Source: Selaginella moellendorffii
Taxonomy: Eukaryota; Streptophyta; Lycopodiopsida; Selaginellales; Selaginellaceae
DNA length: 64,000 nucleotides
Direction of reading: 5' to 3'
Assembly: GCF_000143415.4 (NCBI RefSeq)
Contig: NW_003314262.1
Location: forward strand, 1,353,960 to 1,417,959
Shown here: one piece after another, positions 9,868 to 20,073 of the stretch
Layout: each line of letters starts with the position of its first letter
Position numbering within the stretch: position 1 is the stretch's first letter
Notes under the pieces: model-generated
What the model was told of the DNA's origin: nothing
What the model saw: the letters and a program-made list of their open reading frames with translations, nothing else
The model's database searches: none
Made by a program: the position numbers and the translations under genes

Positions 9868-11346
9868 TTATGTCTTAAACAACCATGCGAGGCACATTGC
9901 AGCTGTCCATGAAAAGCAACCGCCACCCGCGCCCATGCCTGTCAAAGGACAATAGTACTCGAATATCCCCCCATTCTTAACCAGCTCGTAGCTATCCCTC
10001 TCCACGCGCTGCGCCAGCTCCCCGTACCCATACCTTTTGAGCCCCTCCGACACCATCCAGTTGACAATGAGCCAAACCGGTCCTCTCCAGTAGCGAAGTG
10101 CCTCAAACTGGGGATCCCGCGGGTCACAACTGGGGATACCGTACGCCACGTCGTCCAGCCACCGGCCCAAAGTCCGGGCCACCGCGCTGGCCTTCTCCCC
10201 GGACGCCACGCCAGCAAACAGCGGCAAAAACCCCGCCGACGTAGCAGCCGGCAAGAACTGCCCCGTCAGCTGATCCTTACACCTGTACAGCCCGGCCTCC
10301 ACGTCAAACAGCGTATCAAACGCCACGTTGGCCCGGGCCGTCCAGCCGCGGATCTCCGACTCATCCGTACACGCCCCGGTTGCGCCCGCCAGCCACAAGA
10401 GGTCCTCGTTCGCCTTGTGGAGGATGCAGTTCGTGCAAAGGTCCGTCACCCTGAATGGCGTCTCGTAGTAGAGCTTGGCCTCGTCATAGTCGAGCGCGCG
10501 GAATCGATAGAGCAGCGTGAGGTAGCGATCATACTCGGCCTTCTGTGGTCTCATCTTCGCGTCTACGTGCCCCAAATCTCTTCTCACGTAGGGAGGTATG
10601 TCGTCGATTGGAACTCGAGCGAGCGCCTCGTCCCAAGCGGGGCTGTTGTCCATCCCCGTCTCCCAAGGATGGATCGTCGCAACCAGTCCTGTTCCTTCCG
10701 GATCCCTGGCCCTGTAGAACCAGCGGTGCCACGCTAGAAGCTTTGGAAAGAGCTTCCTCGCCATCGCTAGAGCTAGAGCCTTGTCTTTGGCCTCCTCCAA
10801 GAGCCTCCGGACCGAGATGGCCGCTACTGGAGGCTGTGTGATGCCTGTGGTGTTCCTGGGCTTGTCGGGCGATCCCCAAATCTCCGGACCCGGGAAGTAA
10901 GTCGAGCTCGGCTTGTGGAAGACGATGTGAGGAACCATGCCGTCTTCCCACTGCGCGGACATGAGCCGGTCCAATTCCTCCCATGCCCGCTCCTCCTCCA
11001 TCTCGGCCAGGCCCAGTGACACGAGAGCCGAGTCCCAGTTCCACTGGTAAGGATAGAGTCCTTTGGCCGGGATCGTGTAGCCACCTTGGTCGTTCTCCGC
11101 TAAGATCTTCCTGCAAGCCTCCAGTGCCTGGGCTTTCATGGTGGTGAACTCTGGGCCGCAGCGGAATTGGGAAGCAAACCTTTGATCTTGGGCAGACGCG
11201 GCGGCCGCAGCCGGGATGGCCACGGACAACATGTTGTTGACGATCTCGGATACCTCCTTGGAGATCACAGGTGGTGCGTGAGGGATACTTGTAGCTTCCA
11301 CTACTGGTGGCAAGCATCGCACTGGTCCCGCCATCCCAAATGCCAT
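9868..11346 (-). CDS. MGH: Mannosylglycerate hydrolase (GH63 family)
   Basis: Single uninterrupted ORF of 492 codons from the first ATG (MAFGMAGPVRC); the frame is open a little further upstream but without an ATG. The protein carries GH63/(alpha/alpha)6-barrel landmarks: YPYQWNWDSALVSLG near residue 100, WEDGMVPHI, HPWETGMDNSPAWD (the region bearing the catalytic acid Asp in bacterial homologues), and RYWRGPVWLIVNWMV and GGCFSWTAAM near the C-terminus. The family hydrolyses the compatible solutes mannosylglycerate and glucosylglycerate to sugar and glycerate. S. moellendorffii is the plant in which such an enzyme was characterised. No signal peptide is obvious, so it is probably cytosolic. 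It lies head-to-head with PRD1, about 750 bp apart. The intronless structure is unusual beside its neighbours and fits a microbial or retro-origin, which is inference. Confidence 0.9.
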   Translation of the reverse strand: MAFGMAGPVRCLPPVVEATSIPHAPPVISKEVSEIVNNMLSVAIPAAAAASAQDQRFASQFRCGPEFTTMKAQALEACRKILAENDQGGYTIPAKGLYPYQWNWDSALVSLGLAEMEEERAWEELDRLMSAQWEDGMVPHIVFHKPSSTYFPGPEIWGSPDKPRNTTGITQPPVAAISVRRLLEEAKDKALALAMARKLFPKLLAWHRWFYRARDPEGTGLVATIHPWETGMDNSPAWDEALARVPIDDIPPYVRRDLGHVDAKMRPQKAEYDRYLTLLYRFRALDYDEAKLYYETPFRVTDLCTNCILHKANEDLLWLAGATGACTDESEIRGWTARANVAFDTLFDVEAGLYRCKDQLTGQFLPAATSAGFLPLFAGVASGEKASAVARTLGRWLDDVAYGIPSCDPRDPQFEALRYWRGPVWLIVNWMVSEGLKRYGYGELAQRVERDSYELVKNGGIFEYYCPLTGMGAGGGCFSWTAAMCLAWLFKT

Positions 11347-11628
11347 ACGACTGTGATAAAAGAATGAGAACAAGAGTGTTAGAAACCCTGTTTACATATT
11401 AGGCCTGAGGAAAAGGTCGCTAAAAAGGTGTTAAAAACTTTTAAAAGGAAAAGGGTTCTTCGTTTAAAGGAGCCTTTAAATCCTAACCCTCGGTTTAGAT
11501 TAACCCTCCCTTTAAATCTTAACCCTTGCTAGAGAAAAAAAAGCCCGAAGTACCTGCACGAGCGTGGATGGACGACGGGGACGGGGCGAATCGCCTGCGT
11601 GGACGATCCACCGCGGAATTCGATGGGA

Positions 11629-11892
11629 TCACAGGAATCCTTCCACGATAATGACGACAAGAGATGACGATCGATGCCGCCGTCCCTGCTGCTGCGACGA
11701 AAAAGAAAGATTAGACGAATGACAATGCGCCCGATGCGCGGTCTCAACCCCGAGAGGAATCATCGCCGATGGCGCCGACGATCGCGACTGGAAATCGCCG
11801 AAATTCTTGCGTGGCGCCGTGGGATTGGGATCCATCGTCGGATCCAAGCCCTGACCTAATGCGCCAGATCCAGCTTCCTCTTCTTCCCCCAT
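11629..11892 (-). CDS. Small ORF upstream of MGH, possible 5' exon
   Basis: An 87-codon ATG-started ORF (MGEEEEAGSGALGQG...) on the minus strand lies in the 750-bp space between the MGH and PRD1 starts. The N-terminal half is acidic and Gly/Pro-rich, the C-terminal half Ser/Arg/Gln-rich. It could be a 5' exon or 5'-UTR of the MGH transcript, a short separate gene, or chance. No family is recognised. The stretch 11380-11530 between it and MGH shows only Lys-box-like TTTAAA repeats and an AT-rich leader. Confidence 0.25.
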   Translation of the reverse strand: MGEEEEAGSGALGQGLDPTMDPNPTAPRKNFGDFQSRSSAPSAMIPLGVETAHRAHCHSSNLSFSSQQQGRRHRSSSLVVIIVEGFL

Positions 11893-12057
11893 TGAAAATT
11901 TTTTATGGGGAAAGCCACCGCCGTTTCCTCTTCCGTTAACTGCTGACGCGTGTCGTGACGTAGTACTGACGTGGCAATGATCCTACTTTTAGGGCTTAGT
12001 AATGACATGGCCAGTGATGACGTGGCACAGTAAGATCTTTGAGTTTTCCCGCGCTTG

Positions 12058-12085
12058 GTTTTAGGGCTTTTGCTAGGGTTTAAGG
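12058..12085 (+). promoter_or_regulatory. Telo-box-like motifs in the PRD1 leader
   Basis: TTTAGGGCTTT and CTAGGGTTT lie 8-35 bp before the PRD1 start. AAACCCTA/TAGGGTTT telo-boxes are common near transcription starts of plant growth and DNA-metabolism genes. Similar TAGGGTTT copies sit just before the CFAP57, At-4/1-like and ALY genes in this window. Confidence 0.4.
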
Positions 12086-12087
12086 CA

Positions 12088-12093
12088 ATGTGA
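12088..12093 (+). promoter_or_regulatory. Start-stop uORF (ATG TGA) overlapping the PRD1 start
   Basis: The leader reads GCAATGTGATGATGGG. The first ATG is followed at once by TGA, and the A of TGA is the A of the main ATG. Such minimal AUG-stop elements can stall ribosomes in plants (boron-responsive NIP5;1 is the known example, with AUG-UAA). An effect on PRD1 is inferred. Confidence 0.5.
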
Positions 12094-15000
12094 TGATGGG
12101 TGCTGGGTGTCGCCGCGGGCACGCGCAGGGGTTGTTCCTCTCTACGTCGCCAGGCGGCGGGGGGATCTGCCTGGGGTGTCTCGCGGAGCTTCTTGTGGAT
12201 CCATCGTCGTTCGTCACGCACAAGGCGTACGCGCTGGCGGAGCTCTCCCGGTGCCTCGAGGACGAGGAGTTTTGCGATGGATTCCTGCGCTACCACTCGC
12301 ATTTCCTCGCCGGGCCGCTGTGCCAGTCGGTGTTCTTCTGCCATGACGAGGCGCTGGCGAAGGCCACGGTGGATTTCATCCTCAGCCTCTGCCGATCTAC
12401 CGTGGAGGAGGACAGGGCGCTGCTCGACGATTTCATCACGTTCGTGTCGATGCAGCTTGGCGCCCGGTCCACGATCGTGTGGAGCAAGGGCCAGCGATTC
12501 ACGGTAGGCAATCCATTCTCTTTTCTTTTTCTTGCATCACTCGATTTCTATCTCCATTTTTCTTTGGAAGTTACACACGATGGGGCTTCTTCTCGATCTT
12601 CATAGCAAGATGGATTCTTTCGTCCCCAGCACAATCCAATTCCAGGATTTGATGGAAAACATGGTCTTGGCTCTACAACATGCCTGGTATGGTTGGCTCC
12701 TAACTATCTGAGCATGGTTGTCACTAAAAGTTCTTGTAGTGACGATATCAAAGGAGAAGTTCTTTTTCTTCTATTCAGGATCTCTAGTCTCAAAGGTGGC
12801 ATGGACAAACTTTCGAACTGGTTCCAGAAAATCATCACTCTCACAGTGGCAGTTCTCTTGAAGGCTGAGAGCGATGAAATCAGAACAAATGGTATAGGTA
12901 CGTGTTTCTTATCGGAACTCTCTTTCTTTCGCTCGCTCATGTCAGAAACTTTGTGCTTTTAAAGCTCTTCTATCTGTGCTGGCGAAGAACAGTATCTTTC
13001 AGCTGCGTAACCAAGAAAACGAATCACAGGAGAGCCAGAACAGCGATGCCGTTTCCAGTCGGGGTAATCTCGATTTCGTGACAACTTTCGCCGAAGCCAT
13101 CAAGGGGTCGCTATTGTCATCGGACCCCCAGGTCCAGTTGTCTTCGTTGCAGCTTATTTGCGCTATATGCCCGCAAGACGTTGATATCTCTAAGGAATTG
13201 GCTATTCTCGTCGAAGAAGGCATCGCGGATTACATCTTTGAGGTCCTAAGAGTATCAGGTCAGCTAATTTTATCCTTCACGTACGCGTCATCTTCTTGAC
13301 TGACCTGAGTTTTGGAAACCAGAAAGTTTATCTACTCTTGCCGTGACAGCAATCCGCGCCCTCTCTATACTCTCTGCGGCAAAACGTGTTTTCTCTCAAC
13401 GTTTAATGTTGGGGGTTGAATCTATAGTCCGTGTTCTCGAGCACTCAAGTGGAGCGGGTTTTGCTTCTGTACAGGAAGATGCTTTACAACTGCTAGCAGC
13501 TGGGCTTTCCGAGTGTCCTGGTTCTGTCAACTCCTCCAAGGCAGAACAAATATTTGCAACATTGTCCAGCATATTGCAGCAGCATGGGGATCGCGTGCAA
13601 GATGCAGAGATGGTTGAGGGGGCTATGAGCTTGTCGTCTGGCACTTACGGTGCTGCTTGCATGGCCATGATCGCGCTGCTGAATGTGCCAGGATTTGCAA
13701 GTATTTCTTCGCTTCCTCAACGTGTACTCAGTATGCTAACCAACGTAATGACGAGTATTCTCTACGACCGCTTTCTTCAGCCGAAGGCTCTTATATGCTC
13801 CCTCTTTCTGCTTCAGCATGCTTTTGTCTTCGAAGTCAAGCGTGATAGAAGGACATCAGGCTTTTTCAGTACCTTCGAAAACAAGCTCCTTCCATTTCTA
13901 GCAGAGAGAACACGAGCTTTGGAGGACGAAGTCGCAGCGGAGGCTATATTTGCGTTTTTGACTGCCGTTGTTCAGACCAAAGCTTCAGGAAACAACGCAT
14001 TGGGGATTTCAGAGAGGCTGGCAAGAGACAAGTGGTTAAGTCTCGGGTTTGCAAGCACAGGTCGCTTCAGGTCAGAGATCTTTAAGAAACGCGTACTAAC
14101 TTTCGTGGCAACAATAATCGATGCTCTTGACGAAGATGATAAAACGGACGACAGCATTTTAGCAGCGATACGTGTTTTGCCTACAGATCCTGACGATTTA
14201 CTTGCTCTACTCGAGCAGAGCGGTGCTTTTATTCCAACTGTTCACCCGGCTGTCGTCTCGATTATCTACACGAGCTACATGCATCATGACAGGTCCAGTT
14301 CTCTTTGTTTGCGTTCTCGCGAGCAATATTGATCTTTGATCTTGTGTTGCAGACTAGTTGATCAAGAGCAGCTTCTTGCTTCGCTTGAGCAGTTTGTGTT
14401 GCTCCACGCATTAAGTCTTCAGGTGCACACCAAGTGTCTGCTTCAAGTTGTCAGTCTGTACGCAATACTCAAGCAGGACTCTTCCTTGAAAGCGGTTTTT
14501 AGTGTCGAAGCGGAGTACCTGCTCGTGACGTCGATCCAACACAACGGGACTTCTGTCAGCTTGTCTGCTAAGATCCCCTTGTCCGTTCGGGACTGGATGC
14601 TTTCTCAGGAGGGACTGAAGTCGCTATGCTCGCGCCATATTTACAATCTGTTCCGTGCAGCGTCATCGTCCCAAGTCGATGCAACACCAGATCTTGAAGC
14701 ACTTTGCAGCGTAGTCGAGCATGAAAACGGCGTTGTTCTTGTCAACTCTCTACTCCACAAAGTAGCTCTGGAGAACATTGGGGACGACATGGAGATGCTT
14801 ACGACGGTGTTAAAGCGTATCTTGGAGTTGAAGGGCCAGCTTGCGAATCGGTTCCATCAGAAAGACATCATATCCAACATGCGTAATTGGTACATCCTTT
14901 GCGGCAGTAAAGTACCGGCGTCAACCTTGATTCCGTTCATTGAGCTGCTTGTTCGGCTGCTTCACACACTAACGCCAGAAAGTACGAGGAGGAAGAGTGG

Positions 15001-16263
15001 ACTGTGGCAGGACATAGTTAATCAGGTAATGTGTTTCTCTTTTTCTTTATCTTCATTTTAACATTGGATGGTTTACAGACAATGTATCTTTTTATTCGAA
15101 GACAAGACTGCTCCCAGCACAGCCTCACTATTTCCATTCTGGCTTTTCTTTGTCTGTTATGCTACCAATTTTCCTCGGGGCTGAGCTTTCTCTCCGACGC
15201 TGCTGCAGAAATATTTAACAACAAGGAGTTTTGCGCGGCTCTAACGCAGCGTGTCACTGGTTCATTGGAGGAAGACTCGTGTAATGCGGAGGATGAACAG
15301 AGCTTGTGCCTTGCTCTAGTTTTCCAGCTTTTGTGGCTACAACAGTAAGTAGTGTCTGAAGTTTGTTAATGCAGTTTTGACACCTCCGATTTGCCAGGTG
15401 TAAGAATGGAGATCTAGAGGAAACTGGAGCGCTCTCTTTCGAAAATCTATGCCGCATCATATACTCCAAGCCGGATTTGCCTCGACTTCTCGCTTTCTGT
15501 TGCCTGTCAGAGAAGTTTCGACACCTGACAGTATCGACTGCCCGCCTCGATTCTGTGTTCAATCCATCGTCCCTCAAGTCAATGCTTCTGCTGCTTCAAG
15601 GATTCGTTCTTGACGAGAACGACGTCGTCCAGATAAACGCGTCATCATGCTTGCTATCACTATTGACGAGCAAACATCTCACAGCGAAGCAGAAGCAGAC
15701 GGTTGAAGAGAGTCCCTGGTACTGTTTCTTGGCGAAGGAGATCACCCGTGAACTTTCATTATGCACCAAAGGCAGCTCAGTCGAGCCAAGGATGAAGCTA
15801 CTCATCTCACTGCTCAAGATTTCGAAGAATTACAACTGGTTTCCTTCGGCTTTCGCATCTTCGAGGATCACGTCCGTCATTTCAGCACTGCCTGGTCGTG
15901 AAGTATACTTCTGGGAGGTCTGCTTTTTCCTCGAGCTGCTTCGCATGAAGTGCCTCGAGAGCGAGCAAGTCAAGGCACTGTCCGACCATTATCAGGTAAA
16001 ACAAAACACTACTTTCCTTTTTTTTTCATTTGTATTTTCTTTTCTTTTTGTAGTCGTTTCGAAAAGCTCGCCACCAGCAGAAGAGCTTAATAACGAGTTC
16101 GGAAAAGCAGAAATCTATGGGAGGAACAGGAGCGCAAACTTTTGGTGAAAGTTTTCAAGTGATGATAGAGCTGGTGCTATCACAATGCAGTTTCGAAGTC
16201 TCAGAGACGACTGCTGTTCTTGGCAAAATCGACGAGTTCATGCGAGAGGTAGCTAAACTGTGA
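12093..16263 (+). CDS. PRD1: PRD1-like protein (meiotic double-strand-break formation)
   Basis: Nine exons: 12093-12503, 12571-12686, 12740-12897, 12965-13258, 13323-14292, 14353-15025, 15079-15344, 15398-15995 and 16054-16263. They join in frame to 1231 codons plus stop, near the roughly 1300 residues of Arabidopsis PRD1. The N-terminus CRRGHAQGLFLS, GGGICLGCLAELLVDP and FHSHFL-type motif (here YHSHFLAGPL) match the conserved PRD1 start; the rest is alpha-helical repeat-like. PRD1 is the plant counterpart of mammalian MEI1 and is needed, with SPO11 partners, to form meiotic double-strand breaks. The start is at the tandem ATGATG; an ATGTGA start-stop element overlaps it (12088-12093). It faces MGH and is followed by DEG14. 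Further 3' exons cannot be excluded because GAG|GTAGCT near 16247 could serve as a donor. Confidence 0.85.
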
Positions 16264-16429
16264 ACCAAGTCCTTTCTGTCAATATCTGGTAAGCAATCTC
16301 TTGGTATTTTTTTCTCTTACTTATGCTTTGCCTAGCAGTGCATACGCAACGCCTTGTGGAGAGCAACTTCACTTCTTACGCCCGAAACACGAGGCTCTTG
16401 ACTCCGATCCAGGCAAGGAACTCTTGATG

Positions 16430-16720
16430 CGTTTGCGTACGCTAATGCTCCCCGTAATGTATCAGATTGGTGTATTCTTCGCTTGGAAACTTCAAAACAC
16501 CGCTCTCCAAGCTTGGCTCTACCGGGTAAGGGCGTTTCGAGATTTGCATCGCAGTGGACAGAAGAAGTTATAGATCGACATCGCGGATCAATCAGGCTTG
16601 TCATGTTTCATTTTCGTTCAAGAATGCTACAGCTTGTGCAGACTACAGGGTGGTTCTCCGTGGGCCTTCATGAAATCTTGAAAGTGGAAGTTACCAATTC
16701 ATCGGTAACTGAGCTTAAAC
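16430..16720 (+). pseudogene. Decayed fragment copy of DEG14 exons 5-7
   Basis: The segment echoes the protease gene just downstream. TACGCTAATGCT...CAGATTG at 16438 resembles 17527-17561. GCAGTGGACAGAAGAAG at 16550 resembles the start of exon 6. ATCGCGGATCAATCAGGCTTGT at 16581 resembles the exon 6 end and its GC donor. CTACAGGGTGGTTCTCC resembles the exon 7 start (GNSGG region). Frames are broken and the catalytic Ser motif is lost. It lies between PRD1 and the intact gene, so it looks like the remains of a tandem duplicate. An ORF of 90 codons here is not considered real. Confidence 0.5.
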
Positions 16721-16801
16721 TGCGAATAGTATTGGCTTTTTCTTCTATTTGGTAGTAAACCATAAACCCTTTTTTTTTGTCCTTAGGGCTTTGTCTAACA
16801 A

Positions 16802-18603
16802 ATGGCACACCGGTGGTGGTCGCGTCTTCGCGGTGTGAGCTCCACATTCCTGGTAAGATTATCGTTTGTAAATTTCCTCCCGCTGATCATCCCTTGGGGC
16901 GCTTCTTTTCATCTAGCATAGCAATATCGCTCCAAGCAGTGCTGCCAAAGTCGGGGCGATCGCTGCTGTTACTTGGCTCTACCAAGGTCTCTATTTTTTC
17001 TTCTCTGTGCTCATGTTTTTTCTTTTCTTCCTCTCCCTCCGTAGATCCCCTCGACTGGCTCGACACTGGAATGATGATGAATCAACGCAATATCATGTGG
17101 AGTTTGCTTGGAAAGAACAGCATTGCTTATTCGGAAGACTTGAGCTTACGTCCATCAAGAGCTGAAACAGGAGATTTCCTGACACGATACACCATCGCTG
17201 ACGCCGCTGCAAAGGCTGCCCCTGGAATCGTCAACATAACTGTGGATGTTGGTAAGCACTGGATTTCTCCTAGAAAAGAGACTTCTTCTGCATTTTTCTT
17301 CCTTTCGATTCTTTGTTCTTGGCAAGTTCTAACCAGTTCTAACCAGCTGAAAACTCCAGGAATAAGGAACGTATTCATGGCAAGATCATCCGGCTCTGGC
17401 TCGATCATCCAGTCAGACGGGACCATCCTGACAAATGCGCATGTTGTTGCTGAGGCGGGAAGAGGTTCTCACTCAGGCAAGGTGTGGAAAACAAACTCTT
17501 AACCATGTTTTTCTTTTCTTTCAAGCATACGCTAACGCTTTCTATGCCGTATCGTCAGATTGTTGTCACTTTGCACGATGGACGTACTTTTACTGGCGAG
17601 CTCGTATGCTTCGACATGATAACGGATATTGCCGTGGTCAAGATCAAGTCCAAAGCACCACTACCCACTGTGAAAATTGGTTCGTCGCGAAAGCTGCGAG
17701 CAGGCGAGTGGGTGATCGCTGTAGGGAGTCCTCTACATCTCCAGAACACTGTCACTGCTGGGATAATCAGGTGACAAAGCGTTTCAGCTGCGAGTTGTAG
17801 TCTTTTAAACTTTTCCTGCTCCGGTGTTATATGCAGTGCAGTGGAAAGAAAGAGTAGCGAGATTGGTTTGCATGGTGCGACCACGGATTACATACAAACC
17901 GACGCGGCAATCAATCAGGCTTGTTATACTCGTTGATTTGCTGTGTTCATTTTTACGAATGTTGGTACAAGGTTTACAGGGTAATTCGGGTGGTCCACTG
18001 CTCAACATGGATGGAGAAGTCATTGGGATCAACACGATAAAGGCGATGGCTGCGGATGGTGTGAGCTTTGCAATCCCCATCGATACCGCTGTGAAAGTCA
18101 TGAACCAGCTCAAAAAGCACGGGTAGGCATAATCTTGTTGTGCTTGTACTCTGATTGTGATTTTGTGTTGGCAGGCATGTCGTGCGACCTTGGCTAGGAA
18201 TCAAAATGCTGGAACTCACCGAAGCAATCATCGATCAGCTCAAGGACCGAGATCCGTCGTTTCCAAACGTGTCCAAGGGTGTTTTGGTACCACAGGTAAA
18301 ATCCCATCTCTTTGGCCGTATGCTAAGCTTGACACACAGTTTGTCAGGTGATTCCTGGCTCCCCAGCTGAGAAAGGTGGCCTTCGACCAGGAGACGTGAT
18401 CGTGGAGTTTGATGGGAAGCCCATCGACTCAGTGAGCCAGGTTGGCTTGTTTCTCATACTTTCTTTACAAACTAAGAACCGAGAGTTTTCAGATTGTGGA
18501 CTTGCTGGGAGACAAAGTTGGAGTGAGTTTCAAGGTTGTGGTGAAGCGAGCTTATGGCAAGCAAGCAACTCTGATTGTGGTTCCAGAGGAAGCCACTCCT
18601 TGA
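16802..18603 (+). CDS. DEGP14: DEG14-type HtrA serine protease with PDZ domain
   Basis: Ten exons (16802-16852, 16917-16986, 17045-17251, 17360-17481, 17559-17770, 17837-17918, 17980-18122, 18175-18295, 18348-18440, 18493-18603) join to 403 codons plus stop. The start [14 protein letters not shown] and following hydrophobic stretch [11 protein letters not shown] suit a mitochondrial-targeted, membrane-tethered N-terminus as in HtrA2. The trypsin-like domain has [19 protein letters not shown] (catalytic His), [10 protein letters not shown] (Asp) and [12 protein letters not shown] (Ser). A C-terminal PDZ domain follows ([16 protein letters not shown]). This is the plant Do-like 14 group, thought to be an ATP-independent protein-quality-control protease. 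Intron 6 starts with GC instead of GT (17919-17920). Location in mitochondria is inferred from family and N-terminus. Confidence 0.85.
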
Positions 18604-18662
18604 AGAACCAGAGGTTTTTAAAGTGAATCGAAAATTTTTGCTCTCTAGGTTTTGTGTGAACT

Positions 18663-19973
18663 ATGGCGACAGCTTTGTTCTCTTTTGGAGTGGTAGCGGA
18701 TGTCCAACACGCGGACAAAGATGACGGAAGTAAGTCTATGGTTAACAAGTTTGGAACTAATTCCTTCCTCGTCCCTCTTCTAGACTTTGAGGGCCGGTGT
18801 CAACGCTATCGCGAGGCTCCTGGAAAACTAGCACTGGCGATCTCGGATTTCAATGCGAGACAAGAAGAAATCTCGTAAGCATAGAGGGTTCCTGTCCAAA
18901 TTGTTTGCTTCTTGTTTTAATCTTCGAGTTCCAGTTTCGTTCTGACCCTTGGCGACATCATTGATGGCAACGAGAGCTTGGAGCTCACTAGAAAAGATTT
19001 TGATGTTGTCCTGAATGAGCTGAGCAAGGTAATAGTTGTTTTGGCGTCTGGTTTGATTGTTTTAGCTACGTTTCCAGTTGCAAGTGCCCGCAGATCACGT
19101 CCTGGGAAATCACTGCCTTTCACTACCGCGAGAGGTTCTCATGCAACAATTGAAGATCCCAGCTCGTTTCTACGAACGAAGTCTTGGTCACAAATGGGCA
19201 CTGGTAAAGTGTAGTAGCTTGTTTTCGCTGATATCATTTGTTCTGTAGGTGGTGCTAGATTCTATGGATCTGAGCTCAACTTGGTCATCCGACACACCAA
19301 ATTACAGAGCATGGTTTTTATATCTTCTCTTTGCTTGAAATTAATATTTGTACCTGTAGGAGACTCAAGAATTTCTCAAGTTGTTTCCCCTGGGTGACGA
19401 GAACCCGCAAATGTCCCTTTGGAACGGTGGGATTGGCGAAGAGCAAAAGAACTGGCTACGGAAAGTTTTAACTGACGCAGAGAGGTCTTGGTCGCTCTAA
19501 TATTTGCTTGTGGAAAACCGATCCATAATCTTTCCAGGCACAACGTGAAACTCATTGTTGCACAACACCATCCTTTGATACAAGGCTCAGCTCCAAGCAC
19601 GCATTTTCTCTGGAACCACAATGAAGTAAATCTCAAAAAAGCAGGCTCTCATTCAACTCTCTCTTGACTTTGTTTCGGGTGTAGATCTCGACTATGCTTG
19701 TGGAAAGTCCTGCAGTGGTTCTATTCCTGTGTGGTGAGTAGAAAATACAAGAACTCCTTACTTCGTGTTCTGATCTTTCTATCAACAGGCCATTATCATC
19801 CTGGTGGATATGCTTGTGTTTCTGGCAAGCACTTTGTTACGGTAGAAGCCATTCTGGAAGCACCAACAGGTTCTCATGCCCACGGATTTGTGAGTGTCTA
19901 CGAGGACAAGATCACGATTCATGGGCATGGAACTGTTACAAGCCGGGAGCTCCAGATCTCGGCTGCAAAGTGA
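18663..19973 (+). CDS. Mn-dependent ADP-ribose/CDP-alcohol diphosphatase, copy 1
   Basis: Multi-exon metallophosphoesterase beginning MATALFSFGVVADVQHAD. Metal-binding motifs in order are ADVQ, LTLGDIIDGNES, GNHCLSL, VVLDSMDLSS, WNGGIGEEQKNWL, VAQHHP and GHYHPGGY, matching the ADPRibase-Mn family that cleaves ADP-ribose and CDP-choline-type substrates. The end EILEAP-type motif (here EAILEAPTGSHAHGF) also fits. Exons are about 20-60 codons with introns of 55-90 bp. The start is 60 bp after the DEG14 stop. A second copy follows directly, so this is a tandem gene pair. The intron after DDG and those around 19030-19080 and 19205-19250 were placed by eye. Confidence 0.85.
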
Positions 19974-20073
19974 AGACTTTCATTTCTGGACTTCAAATAA
20001 TCAACTTTGATTATGAGACCTTTAGCCTGAAGCTTTCTTGTCTTGGTTTTGAGCTACAGGGAAACCCAGGGAA

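Noticed and set aside
10529..11317. 262-codon ORF overlapping MGH in another minus frame
   Set aside because: Shadow of the GC-rich MGH gene; Arg/Gly-rich shuffled text without motifs.
12100..12507. 135-codon Arg/Ser-rich ORF over PRD1 exon 1
   Set aside because: Alternate frame of a GC-rich exon; the PRD1 frame has clear homology and joins eight further exons.
16301..16573. 90-codon ORF between PRD1 and DEG14 as extra PRD1 exons or a gene
   Set aside because: Much of the segment resembles decayed DEG14 exons; a PRD1 extension cannot be fully excluded but has no positive support.
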